Assembly (NCBI GenBank): GCA_029252045.1 | Contig: JAQXCD010000020.1 | Span: forward strand, 1 to 64,000 | Reading direction: 5' to 3' | DNA: 64,000 nucleotides | From: Sulfitobacter sp. | Lineage (GTDB): Bacteria; Pseudomonadota; Alphaproteobacteria; Rhodobacterales; Rhodobacteraceae | In this document: positions 1 through 8,565 of the stretch, piece by piece | Position numbering within the stretch: the stretch's first letter is position 1 | Layout: each line of letters opens with the position of its first letter | Made by a program: the position numbers and the translations under genes | Notes under the pieces: model-generated | Databases searched by the model: none | The model's input: only the letters and a program-made list of their open reading frames with translations | Told to the model about the DNA's origin: nothing

Positions 1-844
1 CCAGCACCACCTGACGGTCGATTCGGGCAAAGTGATCGCGAAAGAAGGGTTTCACAACTTCGCGTTTGTAGGATTCAAACCGCCGCGCCATCTCGCGGCG
101 CAGGGATTTGCGGGCATCGCCCCCCGCTGCGGGCAGCGGTGCAAATGTCAACACGGGCGAACCTGCCAGATCACCGGGCAGCAGGAACCGGCCCGGCGTG
201 CAATCAGAGAAACCATCGGCGCGGGCCTGTTTGAGATAGCTTGCGAATGCCCCCGCCAATGCTTTGGCTTGCGGCTCTTCCAACTCCACCTGAGGGTCGG
301 TAGCGGCCACCAGTGCCAGATATTCCTGCGCCTGCACACGCGGCGCAATCCGTGCAAGGGTCTGCGCGCACCAGTCGTCATAGCTGATGTCGAGCAAGCC
401 CAGATCGAGCAGCCACTCCCCCGGATAATCGACAATATCCAAGTGGATCGTACGCGGACCTTGCAGGCCGGACAGCAACCCTTTGGGGCGGACACGCAGG
501 CTCAGCCGTAGTTCGGATACCGCACGCGTACTGTCAGGCCAGCTGGGCGTTCTCGCGGTCAACGCCGCCAGATGCGCCTCGTATTCAAAGCGCGGTATCG
601 TATCATCAGGTTGGGGTTGCAGAAACGCGGCCTCAACCCGGCCTTCGCTCGCCGCCACCAGCCCCGGCATACGGCCACGGTCGATAAGGTTGGCCACCAG
701 CGAGGTGATGAAAACCGTGTTGCCCGACCGCGCAAGGCCCGTCACACCAAGCCTGATCACCGGCTCGAAGAATGTCTCCGAGACCGTATCTTGCACAGCT
801 TCAACCTGTCGCCAGATGCCATCAGCAATTTGAGATAGTACCAC
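1..844 (-). CDS. YcjX family P-loop protein, C-terminal part outside window
   Basis: Partial gene whose 3' end runs off the left edge; about 281 N-terminal codons are present of a family of roughly 470-490 residues. It is absent from the ORF track because it has no stop in the window. The minus-strand frame opens at GTG 844, the first start after an in-frame stop, and reads [18 protein letters not shown], followed by a P-loop near residue 40, then [18 protein letters not shown], typical of YcjX (DUF463), a predicted cytoplasmic NTPase of unclear, stress-linked role. Oddity: the P-loop reads GLARSGNT, with Asn where the nucleotide-binding Lys is expected. The family call is firm; the function is not known. 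Confidence 0.85.
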   Translation of the reverse strand, partial: MVLSQIADGIWRQVEAVQDTVSETFFEPVIRLGVTGLARSGNTVFITSLVANLIDRGRMPGLVAASEGRVEAAFLQPQPDDTIPRFEYEAHLAALTARTPSWPDSTRAVSELRLSLRVRPKGLLSGLQGPRTIHLDIVDYPGEWLLDLGLLDISYDDWCAQTLARIAPRVQAQEYLALVAATDPQVELEEPQAKALAGAFASYLKQARADGFSDCTPGRFLLPGDLAGSPVLTFAPLPAAGGDARKSLRREMARRFESYKREVVKPFFRDHFARIDRQVVL

Positions 845-931
845 GCGCGCGCCCGTCCTCGTTACCGAACCCTACATAGGACCGTTTTGCGGGGATTGCC
901 ACAGGCAGGACCGCGCGATAAAGCCCCTTTT

Positions 932-1699
932 ATGCCACGTTATGCCCTTCAGGTTGAATATGACGGCGCGCCCTTCTACGGATGGCAGCGCCAAAAGGAG
1001 TTGCCTTCGGTTCAGGGTGCGATCGAAGACGCGCTGGCCAAGCTGGAGCCGCGCGCCCATACTATCGCCGCCGCAGGCCGAACAGACGCGGGCGTGCACG
1101 CGATGGCACAAGTGGCCCATTGCGATATGGAACGGGACTGGAAGCCGTTCCGCCTGTGGGAGGCGCTGAATTACCACCTCAAGCCCGCGCCGGTAGCAAT
1201 TGTGGACTGCGTAAAGGTGGATGATGATTTCCACGCGCGGTTTTCAGCGCTGGAGCGACACTATCTGTTCCGCATCCTGTGCCGCCGCCCGCCCGCGACC
1301 CACCAGCAAGGCTATGTCTGGCAGATCAAGAACCAACTGGATGTGGAGGCCATGCAAGAGGCGGCAAACCGTCTGCTGGGCGAGCATGACTTTACCACGT
1401 TCCGTTCCACCATCTGTCAGGCGAGAACACCTGTCAAAACGCTGGACCGCCTGACCATCAGCCGTGTCGAGACGCCCCATGGCACCGAAGTGCATTTCGA
1501 CGTGCGCGCAAGGTCTTTCCTGCACAATCAGGTCCGCAGCTTTGTGGGCACACTAGAGCGGGTTGGCAGCGGGACGTTAACGCCGGACGATGTGCAAGCG
1601 GCGCTAGAGGCACGGGACCGCGCAGCTTGCGGTCCGGTCTGCCCGCCCCACGGGCTCTACCTCGCGCATGTTACCTATCCTGAGCCGCCCTTTGCCTAA
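932..1699 (+). CDS. truA: tRNA pseudouridine(38-40) synthase TruA
   Basis: Converts U38, U39 and U40 in the anticodon stem-loop of tRNAs to pseudouridine. The 255-residue product has the normal length for TruA, opens with [19 protein letters not shown] and carries the catalytic Asp in [11 protein letters not shown] near residue 55. C-terminal [16 protein letters not shown] is also family typical. The ORF track start (TTG 887) would add 15 unrelated residues, so ATG 932 is preferred. Its TAA overlaps the stop of the convergent DUF3726 gene by a few bases, leaving no room for a separate terminator. Confidence 0.95.
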   Translation: MPRYALQVEYDGAPFYGWQRQKELPSVQGAIEDALAKLEPRAHTIAAAGRTDAGVHAMAQVAHCDMERDWKPFRLWEALNYHLKPAPVAIVDCVKVDDDFHARFSALERHYLFRILCRRPPATHQQGYVWQIKNQLDVEAMQEAANRLLGEHDFTTFRSTICQARTPVKTLDRLTISRVETPHGTEVHFDVRARSFLHNQVRSFVGTLERVGSGTLTPDDVQAALEARDRAACGPVCPPHGLYLAHVTYPEPPFA

Positions 1700-2184
1700 T
1701 CATTATCGCTGAGGCCTGCCCCCGCGCCAGACAAGCGCGACGCGTCTGATTCAGGCACCAACAACCGCGCAGCAAGACCGCACCATTCCCTATAAATAGC
1801 ATCGGGTAGATCAATACGTTGGACCGTTCCCCGTTTGGCAGGTTTGGTTAGATCCAGCGCCAGCGTGCCACGCTGACCCAGCCACGCGAGATAGGGCAGC
1901 GCGGCCACATAGGACGCCACCAGCGGAACATCATCTGCGGCAACCACACCCGTGGCGAGACCGTCCTGCGCAGTTTCAGCGATGCGCGCAATGTCCAACG
2001 GCAAAGTCATGATCGGGCCATCCGGTAATACAGCCAAAGCCGCAACCAGCACATCGATTTCGCGCCCCGCACCCAGATGTGCCGCAGCAGCCGCGCCAAA
2101 TTGCGCCGCTTGTGCGGGCGGTGCCCCTGCCCCGCGCGCGGCTTTAGCGGCCAGCCCCATCACTTCGTTGGATGAACGGCTCAT
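1696..2184 (-). CDS. DUF3726 domain protein
   Basis: Small Ala-rich soluble protein of 162 residues with no signal peptide or membrane segment. N-terminal [24 protein letters not shown] resembles the DUF3726 family found in Rhodobacterales. Start chosen at ATG 2184 because it forms an ATGA overlap with the upstream gene's stop; the longer ORF start adds a seven-residue tail inside that gene. It is the last gene of a three-gene minus-strand operon after an M19 dipeptidase homologue and an unknown 551-aa protein, so a shared small-molecule pathway is likely. Biochemical function unknown. Confidence 0.7.
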   Translation of the reverse strand: MSRSSNEVMGLAAKAARGAGAPPAQAAQFGAAAAAHLGAGREIDVLVAALAVLPDGPIMTLPLDIARIAETAQDGLATGVVAADDVPLVASYVAALPYLAWLGQRGTLALDLTKPAKRGTVQRIDLPDAIYREWCGLAARLLVPESDASRLSGAGAGLSDND

Positions 2185-3836
2185 GCCCCGAACACCGGCA
2201 GCCACCAGTCATCTGCCGTCTGAGTCAGCTGATCCGCCAGAGGGGCACCTTGGCACAGGGTAATGCGGGTCCAACGGTCTGATTTGGGATCAAACTTGGA
2301 GGCCCCGAAGAACGACAGCTTGCACCGCAACATGTCGATGGGCAGACAGCTTTGCGCAATCAGGTTGTCGCGGATTTCCGCATAAGGATAACGGGCAGAC
2401 AGGGTCACCCGCTCAACCGCCAGCGCGTGATCGGGATGGCGTGCAAGGAAGGCCGAGACAGGCTCGGCCCCGACAGGTAAATCGTTATAGGCTGCGGCCA
2501 CACGGCGCGCGATATCAAGCGGGGATTCCAGTGCCGCCCCCTCCTCGCTGAACCGCAGGCCCAGACGCGGCTCCATCTTTGCCTCGGAGACATACCAGAA
2601 CTGGCCGCAGTGGTCTGCATCCGCGTAGGCGGCCCCCAGCGCCCAGTCAAATCCCGCCTCTATCTGCGCCCGCAACGCATCCGTGTCGCGCAACGGCGGC
2701 GCAAACGCGCCGTAAGGATCAGACATGCAACCGTCCAGACCATCGACCAATTCCCCGAAAGGCTCGATCAGCAAGGCGGCCATCAGCTCTTGGGTGTTTT
2801 CGCTCAGGTCCGCGACATGCTGCATCGCCGCTTCCAAAGGCAGCTCTTGCGCCAAAGGCTCAGGCTGCAAGACAGTGGCAGCTTGCGCCCATTCTGCCCG
2901 CAGTGCCTCAATCCGCGCCTGATGCGCGGGGTCCGGCACATTCCATTGCGCCAGATGCGCCGCGGCACGCACGGCCAACTCCCCGATCCGCGTGATCTGC
3001 GCAGGTGTCAGATGCGCTATCGCACGCACACGGGCCAATGCCGTCTCACGCGCCATCATCCAGTTGTTCAGCAGCACCGGATGCGTCACCAGAAACGGCG
3101 CCATCCCGAGCCCCGTTGAATTGCCGATCCCCAGATGCCGTTTCAACGCAGGGTCCAGCGGACCACGCCCGACATGTTCAGCCAGCGCATGGGTAAAGTG
3201 CCGGATCAACCAAACAGTCAGCATTTCAGCGGCGAACGGCCCCTCCAGACCCGGCCTTGTGTCATATGTCGCACGGTCCGCGATGCCGAACTTGCCGTTA
3301 CCGTAAACGGCGGTGGTGCGCATGAGGTACCCCACATCCGCAATCATCGCAGCATCTGGCTGACGCCCCGCGCGCAGCGCCTCGACCACATGGGCAAACA
3401 GGCGTACGGATTTATTTGCACGGCTCAGGATCAGATCACGCGGCCCGAAACGCCCTGCCTCTTGCAGCGGCGCGTTCGCAGTGATGCGCGCGATATCCTC
3501 GGCCTCTGGCACACCGTCAAACAGCACATAGGCCGTGTCCCAAGCAGTAGCGATCACACGGTCGGTGCGCATGTCCTCTGGCAGATCGGTCGAGACCGCA
3601 ACTAACGAATAGGTATGCCCGCCCAAATCCACACTAAACACGGCATGGCCGAACCCCTCTTCACACATCACCCACAGGGTGCGGGTGACCTGCGCACGCT
3701 CAGCCGCCAGACGGCGGATCAGACTGCGCAGGAACGACAGCCGCGTGGGAAACATCGAACCCATCCGCGACAGCCGCATGACCTGTGCGGGCTTGCGCAA
3801 TGGCATCTGCGGGGGCGCTTCATAGATGTCTTTCAC
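2181..3836 (-). CDS. conserved protein of unknown function (551 aa)
   Basis: I do not recognise a named family. The protein is cytoplasmic-looking, with no signal peptide and no clear membrane helix. Visible landmarks are a basic N-terminus with MGSMFPTRLSFLRSLIRRL, a mixed alpha/beta first third (GHAVFSVDLGGHTYSLVAVS), LMRTTAVYGNGKFGIADR in the middle, and a run of small conserved segments to the end. It is coupled by ATGA overlaps to the M19 dipeptidase homologue upstream and DUF3726 downstream, so the three proteins are probably made in fixed ratio and act in one process. The conserved YGNGKFG and HLGIGNSTGLGM stretches could be active-site loops; that is inference. Confidence 0.6.
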   Translation of the reverse strand: MKDIYEAPPQMPLRKPAQVMRLSRMGSMFPTRLSFLRSLIRRLAAERAQVTRTLWVMCEEGFGHAVFSVDLGGHTYSLVAVSTDLPEDMRTDRVIATAWDTAYVLFDGVPEAEDIARITANAPLQEAGRFGPRDLILSRANKSVRLFAHVVEALRAGRQPDAAMIADVGYLMRTTAVYGNGKFGIADRATYDTRPGLEGPFAAEMLTVWLIRHFTHALAEHVGRGPLDPALKRHLGIGNSTGLGMAPFLVTHPVLLNNWMMARETALARVRAIAHLTPAQITRIGELAVRAAAHLAQWNVPDPAHQARIEALRAEWAQAATVLQPEPLAQELPLEAAMQHVADLSENTQELMAALLIEPFGELVDGLDGCMSDPYGAFAPPLRDTDALRAQIEAGFDWALGAAYADADHCGQFWYVSEAKMEPRLGLRFSEEGAALESPLDIARRVAAAYNDLPVGAEPVSAFLARHPDHALAVERVTLSARYPYAEIRDNLIAQSCLPIDMLRCKLSFFGASKFDPKSDRWTRITLCQGAPLADQLTQTADDWWLPVFGA

Positions 3837-4816
3837 GGTGCTGCTCCAAAACTGGTCTCGTAGAACCGCAGCCAGTTGCCGCCCATAATCCCGTCAACGT
3901 CCTGCGCGGTGAGGCTGGTCGCCTCAAGCCCCGCCCGGATGTTGCCGAAATCACGGTTGTCGCCAAACCAAGTCGGCATCGGCGGGAAGCCTGCATTGCT
4001 GGCCGATCCCTCGCCATAGTCGATCACCTTGGACCAGCGCCCCACACGCATCCATTCCACAATACTGTCGGGCTGGTCCTGACACAGGTCCGTACCGATC
4101 CCCAAATTCTCGGCACCATAGCGCCGCGTAGCTTCCTCGATCATCTGACAGAAGCTCTCAACCGTGCAGGCAGGCCCGCCCGCCAAATGGTGCGGATAGA
4201 CGGAAAAGCCCAACATACCGCCTGATTGCGTCAGCGCGCCCAACACCTCATCCGACTTGTTGCGCAGGGCCTTGTGCCACCAAGCAGGGTTGGCGTGGGT
4301 GATCGCGATCGGGCGGGTCGAATGTTCAATCGCCTCCAGTGTCGAGCGGTCGCCGGAATGGGACATATCAACCACCAGCCCCACGCGGTTCATCTCCGCC
4401 ACCACCTGACGGCCCATACGGGTCAGGCCTGCATCGTAATCCTCGTAACATCCCGTCGCCAGAAGGCTCTGATTGTTATAGGTTAGCTGCATAAAGCGGA
4501 TGCCAAGCTGGTGACAAATTTCGACCAGCCCGATGTCGTCTTCAATCGGGCTCGGGTTCTGGAAGCCAAAGAAGATGGCCGTGCGCCCTGTTTCCTGCGC
4601 ATGACGCACGCAGGCGGCTGTAGTCCCCTTGAAAATCAGGTCGGGATGAGCCTCGAACCAGCGGTTCCACTGCTCTAGGTTCAGGACCATTTCACGGAAA
4701 CTCTCGTGATAGGCGATGGTGACATGTACCGCATCCACCCCGCCTGCGCGCATCTGTTCGAAAATGCGCGGCGAAAAGTTTGCGTATTGCAGGTTATCAA
4801 TAAGGGGTGATTTCAT
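3833..4816 (-). CDS. M19 membrane-dipeptidase family homologue with altered metal site
   Basis: Amidohydrolase-fold protein of 327 residues. Family M19 proteins are zinc dipeptidases using an N-terminal HxD pair, a bridging Glu and two later His. Here the later His are present (VDMSHSGDRST and ITHANPAWW), but the N-terminal HxD is replaced by LIDNLQYANFS and the GVEGG-type Glu segment reads FFGFQNPS, with Gln in its place. So the classical binuclear zinc site appears lost and dipeptidase activity is doubtful. ATG 4816 is chosen over the longer ORF because the protein similarity begins there. First gene of the operon with the 551-aa protein and DUF3726. No signal peptide, so cytoplasmic. Confidence 0.8.
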   Translation of the reverse strand: MKSPLIDNLQYANFSPRIFEQMRAGGVDAVHVTIAYHESFREMVLNLEQWNRWFEAHPDLIFKGTTAACVRHAQETGRTAIFFGFQNPSPIEDDIGLVEICHQLGIRFMQLTYNNQSLLATGCYEDYDAGLTRMGRQVVAEMNRVGLVVDMSHSGDRSTLEAIEHSTRPIAITHANPAWWHKALRNKSDEVLGALTQSGGMLGFSVYPHHLAGGPACTVESFCQMIEEATRRYGAENLGIGTDLCQDQPDSIVEWMRVGRWSKVIDYGEGSASNAGFPPMPTWFGDNRDFGNIRAGLEATSLTAQDVDGIMGGNWLRFYETSFGAAP

Positions 4817-4874
4817 AAAAGTAGGATGGCCCAGCGCGCGCCATCGGTCCAGCAAAAACTATTCCGTGAAGTTG

Positions 4875-5576
4875 TCAAATCTCGACCAAAGCTGCCGCTG
4901 CCAGAACATCGCCTGTCGGCGCACCCGTCGGAGACCCGCCCGCAGGCTCGTCCGAAATCGCAAGCGTAATTTCCGCGCCGCGGTTGCGCAGATTCTCCGG
5001 CAAGGTTACCCGCATCGCAGCACCTTCTTGCAGCAGCCCCAGCGAAACCGGTGCAGCCTCCGGCACAATCGCCCAAAGCTCGAACGCGCGCCCCTGCGCC
5101 TCTTCGCCGGCCACACGGCCCAGTGCAATTTCACCCCGCGACGCATCCAGCACCGCCACCACTAGCAGTGGCACAGACTGCCCGCCCAGCTGTGCCGCAT
5201 AAAGCGGGCCACCCGTCTTGGACACTTCCGGCCCCAAATTCTGGATACCCAAATAGGCCGCCAAAGCGATGGCTGCCAGGCTGAGCCCCTTCCAGACCCA
5301 CAAGCGTTCCCCCAAAGGCACACGCGGGTCGTCGAAAAGTCCCTTTAACAATTTCTTTTTCACACGCTTGGGCGGGACAACCGGTTCGATGCTGTCGGTC
5401 ATCGCCACCAACCGTTCCTGCCAGCTTGTGACAAGTGCGACAAACGCAGGATCATGGGCCAAACGCGCGGTGGCTTGCGACAGCTCCTCGCCCTCCAGCA
5501 GACCCATGGCCAGTTCTGCAGCGATCAGGTCATCGCCCTGCGGCATGTCATCGGTCATATCACTGTTCTCATTCAC
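4875..5576 (-). CDS. RskA-type membrane anti-sigma factor
   Basis: Holds the partner ECF sigma factor inactive at the membrane until a signal. The 233-residue product has an N-terminal helical sigma-binding region (LAMGLLEGEELSQATARL), one membrane helix near residues 92-113 (WKGLSLAAIALAAYLG) and a C-terminal RskA domain ending in ITLAISDEPAGGSPTGAPTG. The HxxxCxxC zinc motif of ChrR-type anti-sigma factors is not seen. It begins at GTG 5576, overlapping the sigma gene by eight bases, which indicates translational coupling. The signal sensed cannot be read from sequence. Confidence 0.85.
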   Translation of the reverse strand: MNENSDMTDDMPQGDDLIAAELAMGLLEGEELSQATARLAHDPAFVALVTSWQERLVAMTDSIEPVVPPKRVKKKLLKGLFDDPRVPLGERLWVWKGLSLAAIALAAYLGIQNLGPEVSKTGGPLYAAQLGGQSVPLLVVAVLDASRGEIALGRVAGEEAQGRAFELWAIVPEAAPVSLGLLQEGAAMRVTLPENLRNRGAEITLAISDEPAGGSPTGAPTGDVLAAAALVEI

Positions 5577-6141
5577 GGCTCATACACTCCCGAAGAGAGA
5601 TCAGCCCACGGCGCAACCATGTGCGCATGGTGTTGAGCGGAACCGAAAACGCCTCGGCCAGATCCGCATAGGATTGCCCGTCCAGATAGGCACCGCGTAC
5701 GGCGGCACCGCGATCCTCGGCCAATTCATCCAGACAGGAAACCAGCCGCCGCGCCTCGCCACGCGCCACCGCCAGCTGCTCCGGCCCCGCACCCGATGCG
5801 GCCAACTCAAGACCCGGTGTATCGATGTCCACATGACCTTTGCGCGTCGCACGCAGACGGTCAATGGCAGTATTCCGCGCGATCGTGATCAGCCACGTCA
5901 TCGGGCTCAGCCCGTTGGACTGATAGCGCGATGCGTTCTTCCAAATCTTTACAAAACTGTCCTGCATCGCGTCCTCTGCCGCTGCCCGATTGCTCAACAC
6001 ACGCAAGGACACGCCAAAGAGTTTCGCAGAAGTCGCATCATAGAGCGCGTTGAACGCCGCGAGGTCGTTCATTGCAACACGGGCAATCAGCATTTCTATC
6101 TGTTCGCGGTCCATCAAACGCCCTTGCTCCACTTCACCCAT
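5569..6141 (-). CDS. ECF-type RNA polymerase sigma factor
   Basis: About 190-residue sigma-70 family protein with region 2 (FNALYDATSAKLFGVSLRVL, then AEDAMQDSFVKIWKNA) and region 4 (DGQSYADLAEAFSVPLNTMRTWLRRGL), joined by a short linker and lacking regions 1 and 3, as in ECF factors. Start set at ATG 6141; ATG 6114 is an alternative, and the longer ORF start would run into the divergent gene. Downstream overlap with an RskA-type anti-sigma gene suggests an ECF19-like module. It probably autoregulates from the short divergent gap it shares with the isomerase gene. Confidence 0.9.
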   Translation of the reverse strand: MGEVEQGRLMDREQIEMLIARVAMNDLAAFNALYDATSAKLFGVSLRVLSNRAAAEDAMQDSFVKIWKNASRYQSNGLSPMTWLITIARNTAIDRLRATRKGHVDIDTPGLELAASGAGPEQLAVARGEARRLVSCLDELAEDRGAAVRGAYLDGQSYADLAEAFSVPLNTMRTWLRRGLISLRECMSRE

Positions 6142-6203
6142 GACATTGGCGCAGCGATCCGTAAAGTCAAACTGCGATCCCCCCTTTTTCAAAGGAAACG
6201 CCA

Positions 6204-6809
6204 GTGACTGACAAGACAATCGAATATTTCTATTCTGCACATTCCGCATATGCTTATCTGGGTGCACCGACACTTTTGCGAATTGCGCAAGATGCGGGAT
6301 GGCAGGTGGTCCACCGCCCGTTCGACTTCTGGCCCGTGCTGGACGCCACAGGCATTCCCGGCTTCAAACAGCGCAGCGTCGCGCATGTGGAATACTTCTT
6401 CGGCAGGGAGCTGCGCCGCTGGGCCCAATGGCGCGACCTGCCCATGATCCACCACCGTCCGACACACCACGACAACCCGCTTGCCCTTGCCAATGGCATG
6501 ATCATCGCCGCACAGGATCCAGACCGCCTCAGCTTTGCCATCCTGCAAGCCCACTGGCGGGATGATGCGGATATTGCAGACGTAGATACACTGATCGGGC
6601 TGGCCGATGCTTGTGGCGAATACAGTGCTGCGGTGATGGCAGCGGCTACCTCCCCGAGTGTTCAGGCCAGACACGCCGCCAATACCGCCGAGGCCATTGC
6701 GCGCAATGTGTTCGGCTCCCCCACTTACTTCGTGCGCGGTGACATGTTTTACGGGCAGGACCGGCTAGAGATGCTTGCCCGCGCAATCGCACAACCTTTT
6801 GACCCCTAA
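6204..6809 (+). CDS. 2-hydroxychromene-2-carboxylate isomerase family protein
   Basis: DsbA-fold, glutathione-dependent isomerase family (NahD/kappa GST-like) of 201 residues, normal length. The N-terminus TIEYFYSAHSAYAYLGAP matches the family's active-site region where Ser activates glutathione, and the end carries VFGSPTYFVRGDMFYGQDRL, a highly typical segment. In naphthalene degradation the family isomerises 2-hydroxychromene-2-carboxylate; in many bacteria it sits outside such pathways and its substrate is unknown. It is divergent from the ECF sigma gene, so it may be a target of that sigma factor, which is inference. Confidence 0.88.
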   Translation: MTDKTIEYFYSAHSAYAYLGAPTLLRIAQDAGWQVVHRPFDFWPVLDATGIPGFKQRSVAHVEYFFGRELRRWAQWRDLPMIHHRPTHHDNPLALANGMIIAAQDPDRLSFAILQAHWRDDADIADVDTLIGLADACGEYSAAVMAAATSPSVQARHAANTAEAIARNVFGSPTYFVRGDMFYGQDRLEMLARAIAQPFDP

Positions 6810-6878
6810 AATCGCTCTGGGAAATGCAGGCCAGCCATGGTTACCTGCCGTCAAATCACCCATAGGAAAGCCCCCGCC

Positions 6879-8075
6879 ATGCAGACCCCTTCCCGCACCA
6901 GTTATGATGTTATTATCATTGGCGGGGCCATTTATGGCTCATCCGTTGCGTGGTGGTTGACCCAGATGGCAGGGTTTGACGGGACTGTTCTGGTGGTAGA
7001 GCGGGACCCGACCTACAGCTTTGCCTCCACCTCGCACACCAACAGCTGCATCCGCCAGCAGTTCAGCAATGCGACGAATATCAAGGTCAGCCAGTTCGGC
7101 GCGCAGTTCATCCGCAACTTCCGCGACTTTATGGGCGGCAACCCGGAGGTGCCAAACCTGACATTGCAGAGCTTTGGCTATCTCTATCTGGCGGATACGC
7201 CGGAATTTGCAGGAGCGCTAAAGCAATCCCAAGCAGTACAGCAGGCGCTGGGTGCTGCCACCCGCCACATGAGCCGCGACGAAATCGCCGCAGCTTATCC
7301 CTTCTACCAGCTGGACGATATTCTGGCAGGGAACCACAATTTGGTGGACGAAGGATATTTTGACGGCGGCACGATGTTTGACTGGTTCAAACGCAGCGCC
7401 CGCGCAAACGGAGTGGAGTATATCCACGCCGAAGTCTCGGCGATCAACCGGGACGGCGATGCCGTCCAAAGTGTCACCCTGTCGGACGGCACGCAGGTCG
7501 CTTGCGGGACGGTTGTCAACGCCTCCGGTCCGCGGGCGGCGGCAACGGCGCGGATGGCGGGGCTGGATATTCCCGTGGTGCCGCGCAAACGCTATACGTT
7601 CATCTTTGACGCCGCACAGCCGCTGGACTGTGATCTACCGCTGACGATTGATCCATCAGGCGTGCATTTCCGCACCGACGGCAAATACTACATGGCAGGC
7701 TGCCCGCCCGAAGACGATTATGATGCGCCCTATGATGATTTTACCTTTGATCACAGCATTTGGGAAACCAAGGTCTGGCCCGCCGTAGCATCCCGTGTGC
7801 CGCAGTTCGAGGCCGTGAAAGTGATCAACGAATGGGTCGGTCACTACGCCTATAACACGCTGGACCAGAACGCCCTTCTGGGCCGCGCAGACAGCTGCCC
7901 GAACTTCATCTTCGTCAACGGCTTTTCCGGTCACGGGCTACAACAATCCCCCGCCATCGGGCGGGGCATCGCCGAGCTAATCGCCTACGGGGAATACCGC
8001 AGCCTAGATCTGGCTGCCTTTGACGTGAACCGCGCCGCCCGTAACGAAAGCTTTCTTGAAACTGCAATCATCTGA
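6879..8075 (+). CDS. FAD-dependent amine/amino acid oxidoreductase (DadA family)
   Basis: Oxidises a C-N bond of an amino or imino compound using FAD. The 398-residue protein has the ADP-binding fingerprint DVIIIGGAIYGSSVAWWL at residues 10-27, an Arg-containing SHTNSCIRQQFSNATN loop near 55, and the FAD-binding end FVNGFSGHGLQQSPAIGRGIAELI. ATG 6879 is used because the earlier ORF start lacks similarity. First of six closely spaced plus-strand genes with hyuA, hyuB and an aldolase, which suggests that it feeds or drains a lactam or imino-acid pathway. Exact substrate unknown; no signal peptide. Confidence 0.9.
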   Translation: MQTPSRTSYDVIIIGGAIYGSSVAWWLTQMAGFDGTVLVVERDPTYSFASTSHTNSCIRQQFSNATNIKVSQFGAQFIRNFRDFMGGNPEVPNLTLQSFGYLYLADTPEFAGALKQSQAVQQALGAATRHMSRDEIAAAYPFYQLDDILAGNHNLVDEGYFDGGTMFDWFKRSARANGVEYIHAEVSAINRDGDAVQSVTLSDGTQVACGTVVNASGPRAAATARMAGLDIPVVPRKRYTFIFDAAQPLDCDLPLTIDPSGVHFRTDGKYYMAGCPPEDDYDAPYDDFTFDHSIWETKVWPAVASRVPQFEAVKVINEWVGHYAYNTLDQNALLGRADSCPNFIFVNGFSGHGLQQSPAIGRGIAELIAYGEYRSLDLAAFDVNRAARNESFLETAII

Positions 8076-8092
8076 TCCGAACTGGAAGTCCA

Positions 8093-8536
8093 ATGCCCGT
8101 CACCATCCGCCCCGTTACCCCCGAAGACCACGCCGCATGGCAGGAACTGTTCAAAGGCTATGCCGCATTCTACAAGGTCGAACAGACCCAAGCGATGCGC
8201 GATACGGTTTGGGGATGGCTGAACGATCCGGCCCATGGCTCCAACTGCCTTCTGGCGGTTCTGGACGGTAAGATCATCGGCTTCACCCATTACCGCCCCT
8301 TCGCCTCGACCCTGCGGGCCATCAATAACGGCTTTCTGGATGATCTATTTGTTGATCCCGCCACGCGCGGATCAGGGGCGGCGCAAGCGCTGATTGATGC
8401 GGTTGCCGACAAAGGCCGAGAAAACAGCTGGGGTGTCATCCGCTGGATCACAGCCGATGACAATTACCGCGCGCGCGGCGTCTATGACCGCGTCGCCACC
8501 CGCACACCCTGGGTCACCTACGACATCAAACTTTAA
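8093..8536 (+). CDS. GNAT family N-acetyltransferase
   Basis: 147-residue acetyl-CoA dependent acyltransferase of standard GNAT length. The pyrophosphate-binding loop is seen as FVDPATRGSGAAQALIDAV near residues 88-105, preceded by the beta4 strand IIGFTHYRPF and NGFLDDLFVD. Substrate unknown. It lies 17 bases after the FAD oxidoreductase and 29 bases before hyuA, so it is part of the catabolic operon and may detoxify or modify an amine intermediate. Confidence 0.9.
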   Translation: MPVTIRPVTPEDHAAWQELFKGYAAFYKVEQTQAMRDTVWGWLNDPAHGSNCLLAVLDGKIIGFTHYRPFASTLRAINNGFLDDLFVDPATRGSGAAQALIDAVADKGRENSWGVIRWITADDNYRARGVYDRVATRTPWVTYDIKL

Positions 8537-8565
8537 GACACTAACCGAATAGACTGGAAACTCAC

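Noticed and set aside
6142-6203. Specific ECF promoter in the sigma-isomerase gap
   Set aside because: GGATCGC occurs twice on the minus strand, but the spacing does not match an ECF -35/-10 pair that I can name with confidence.
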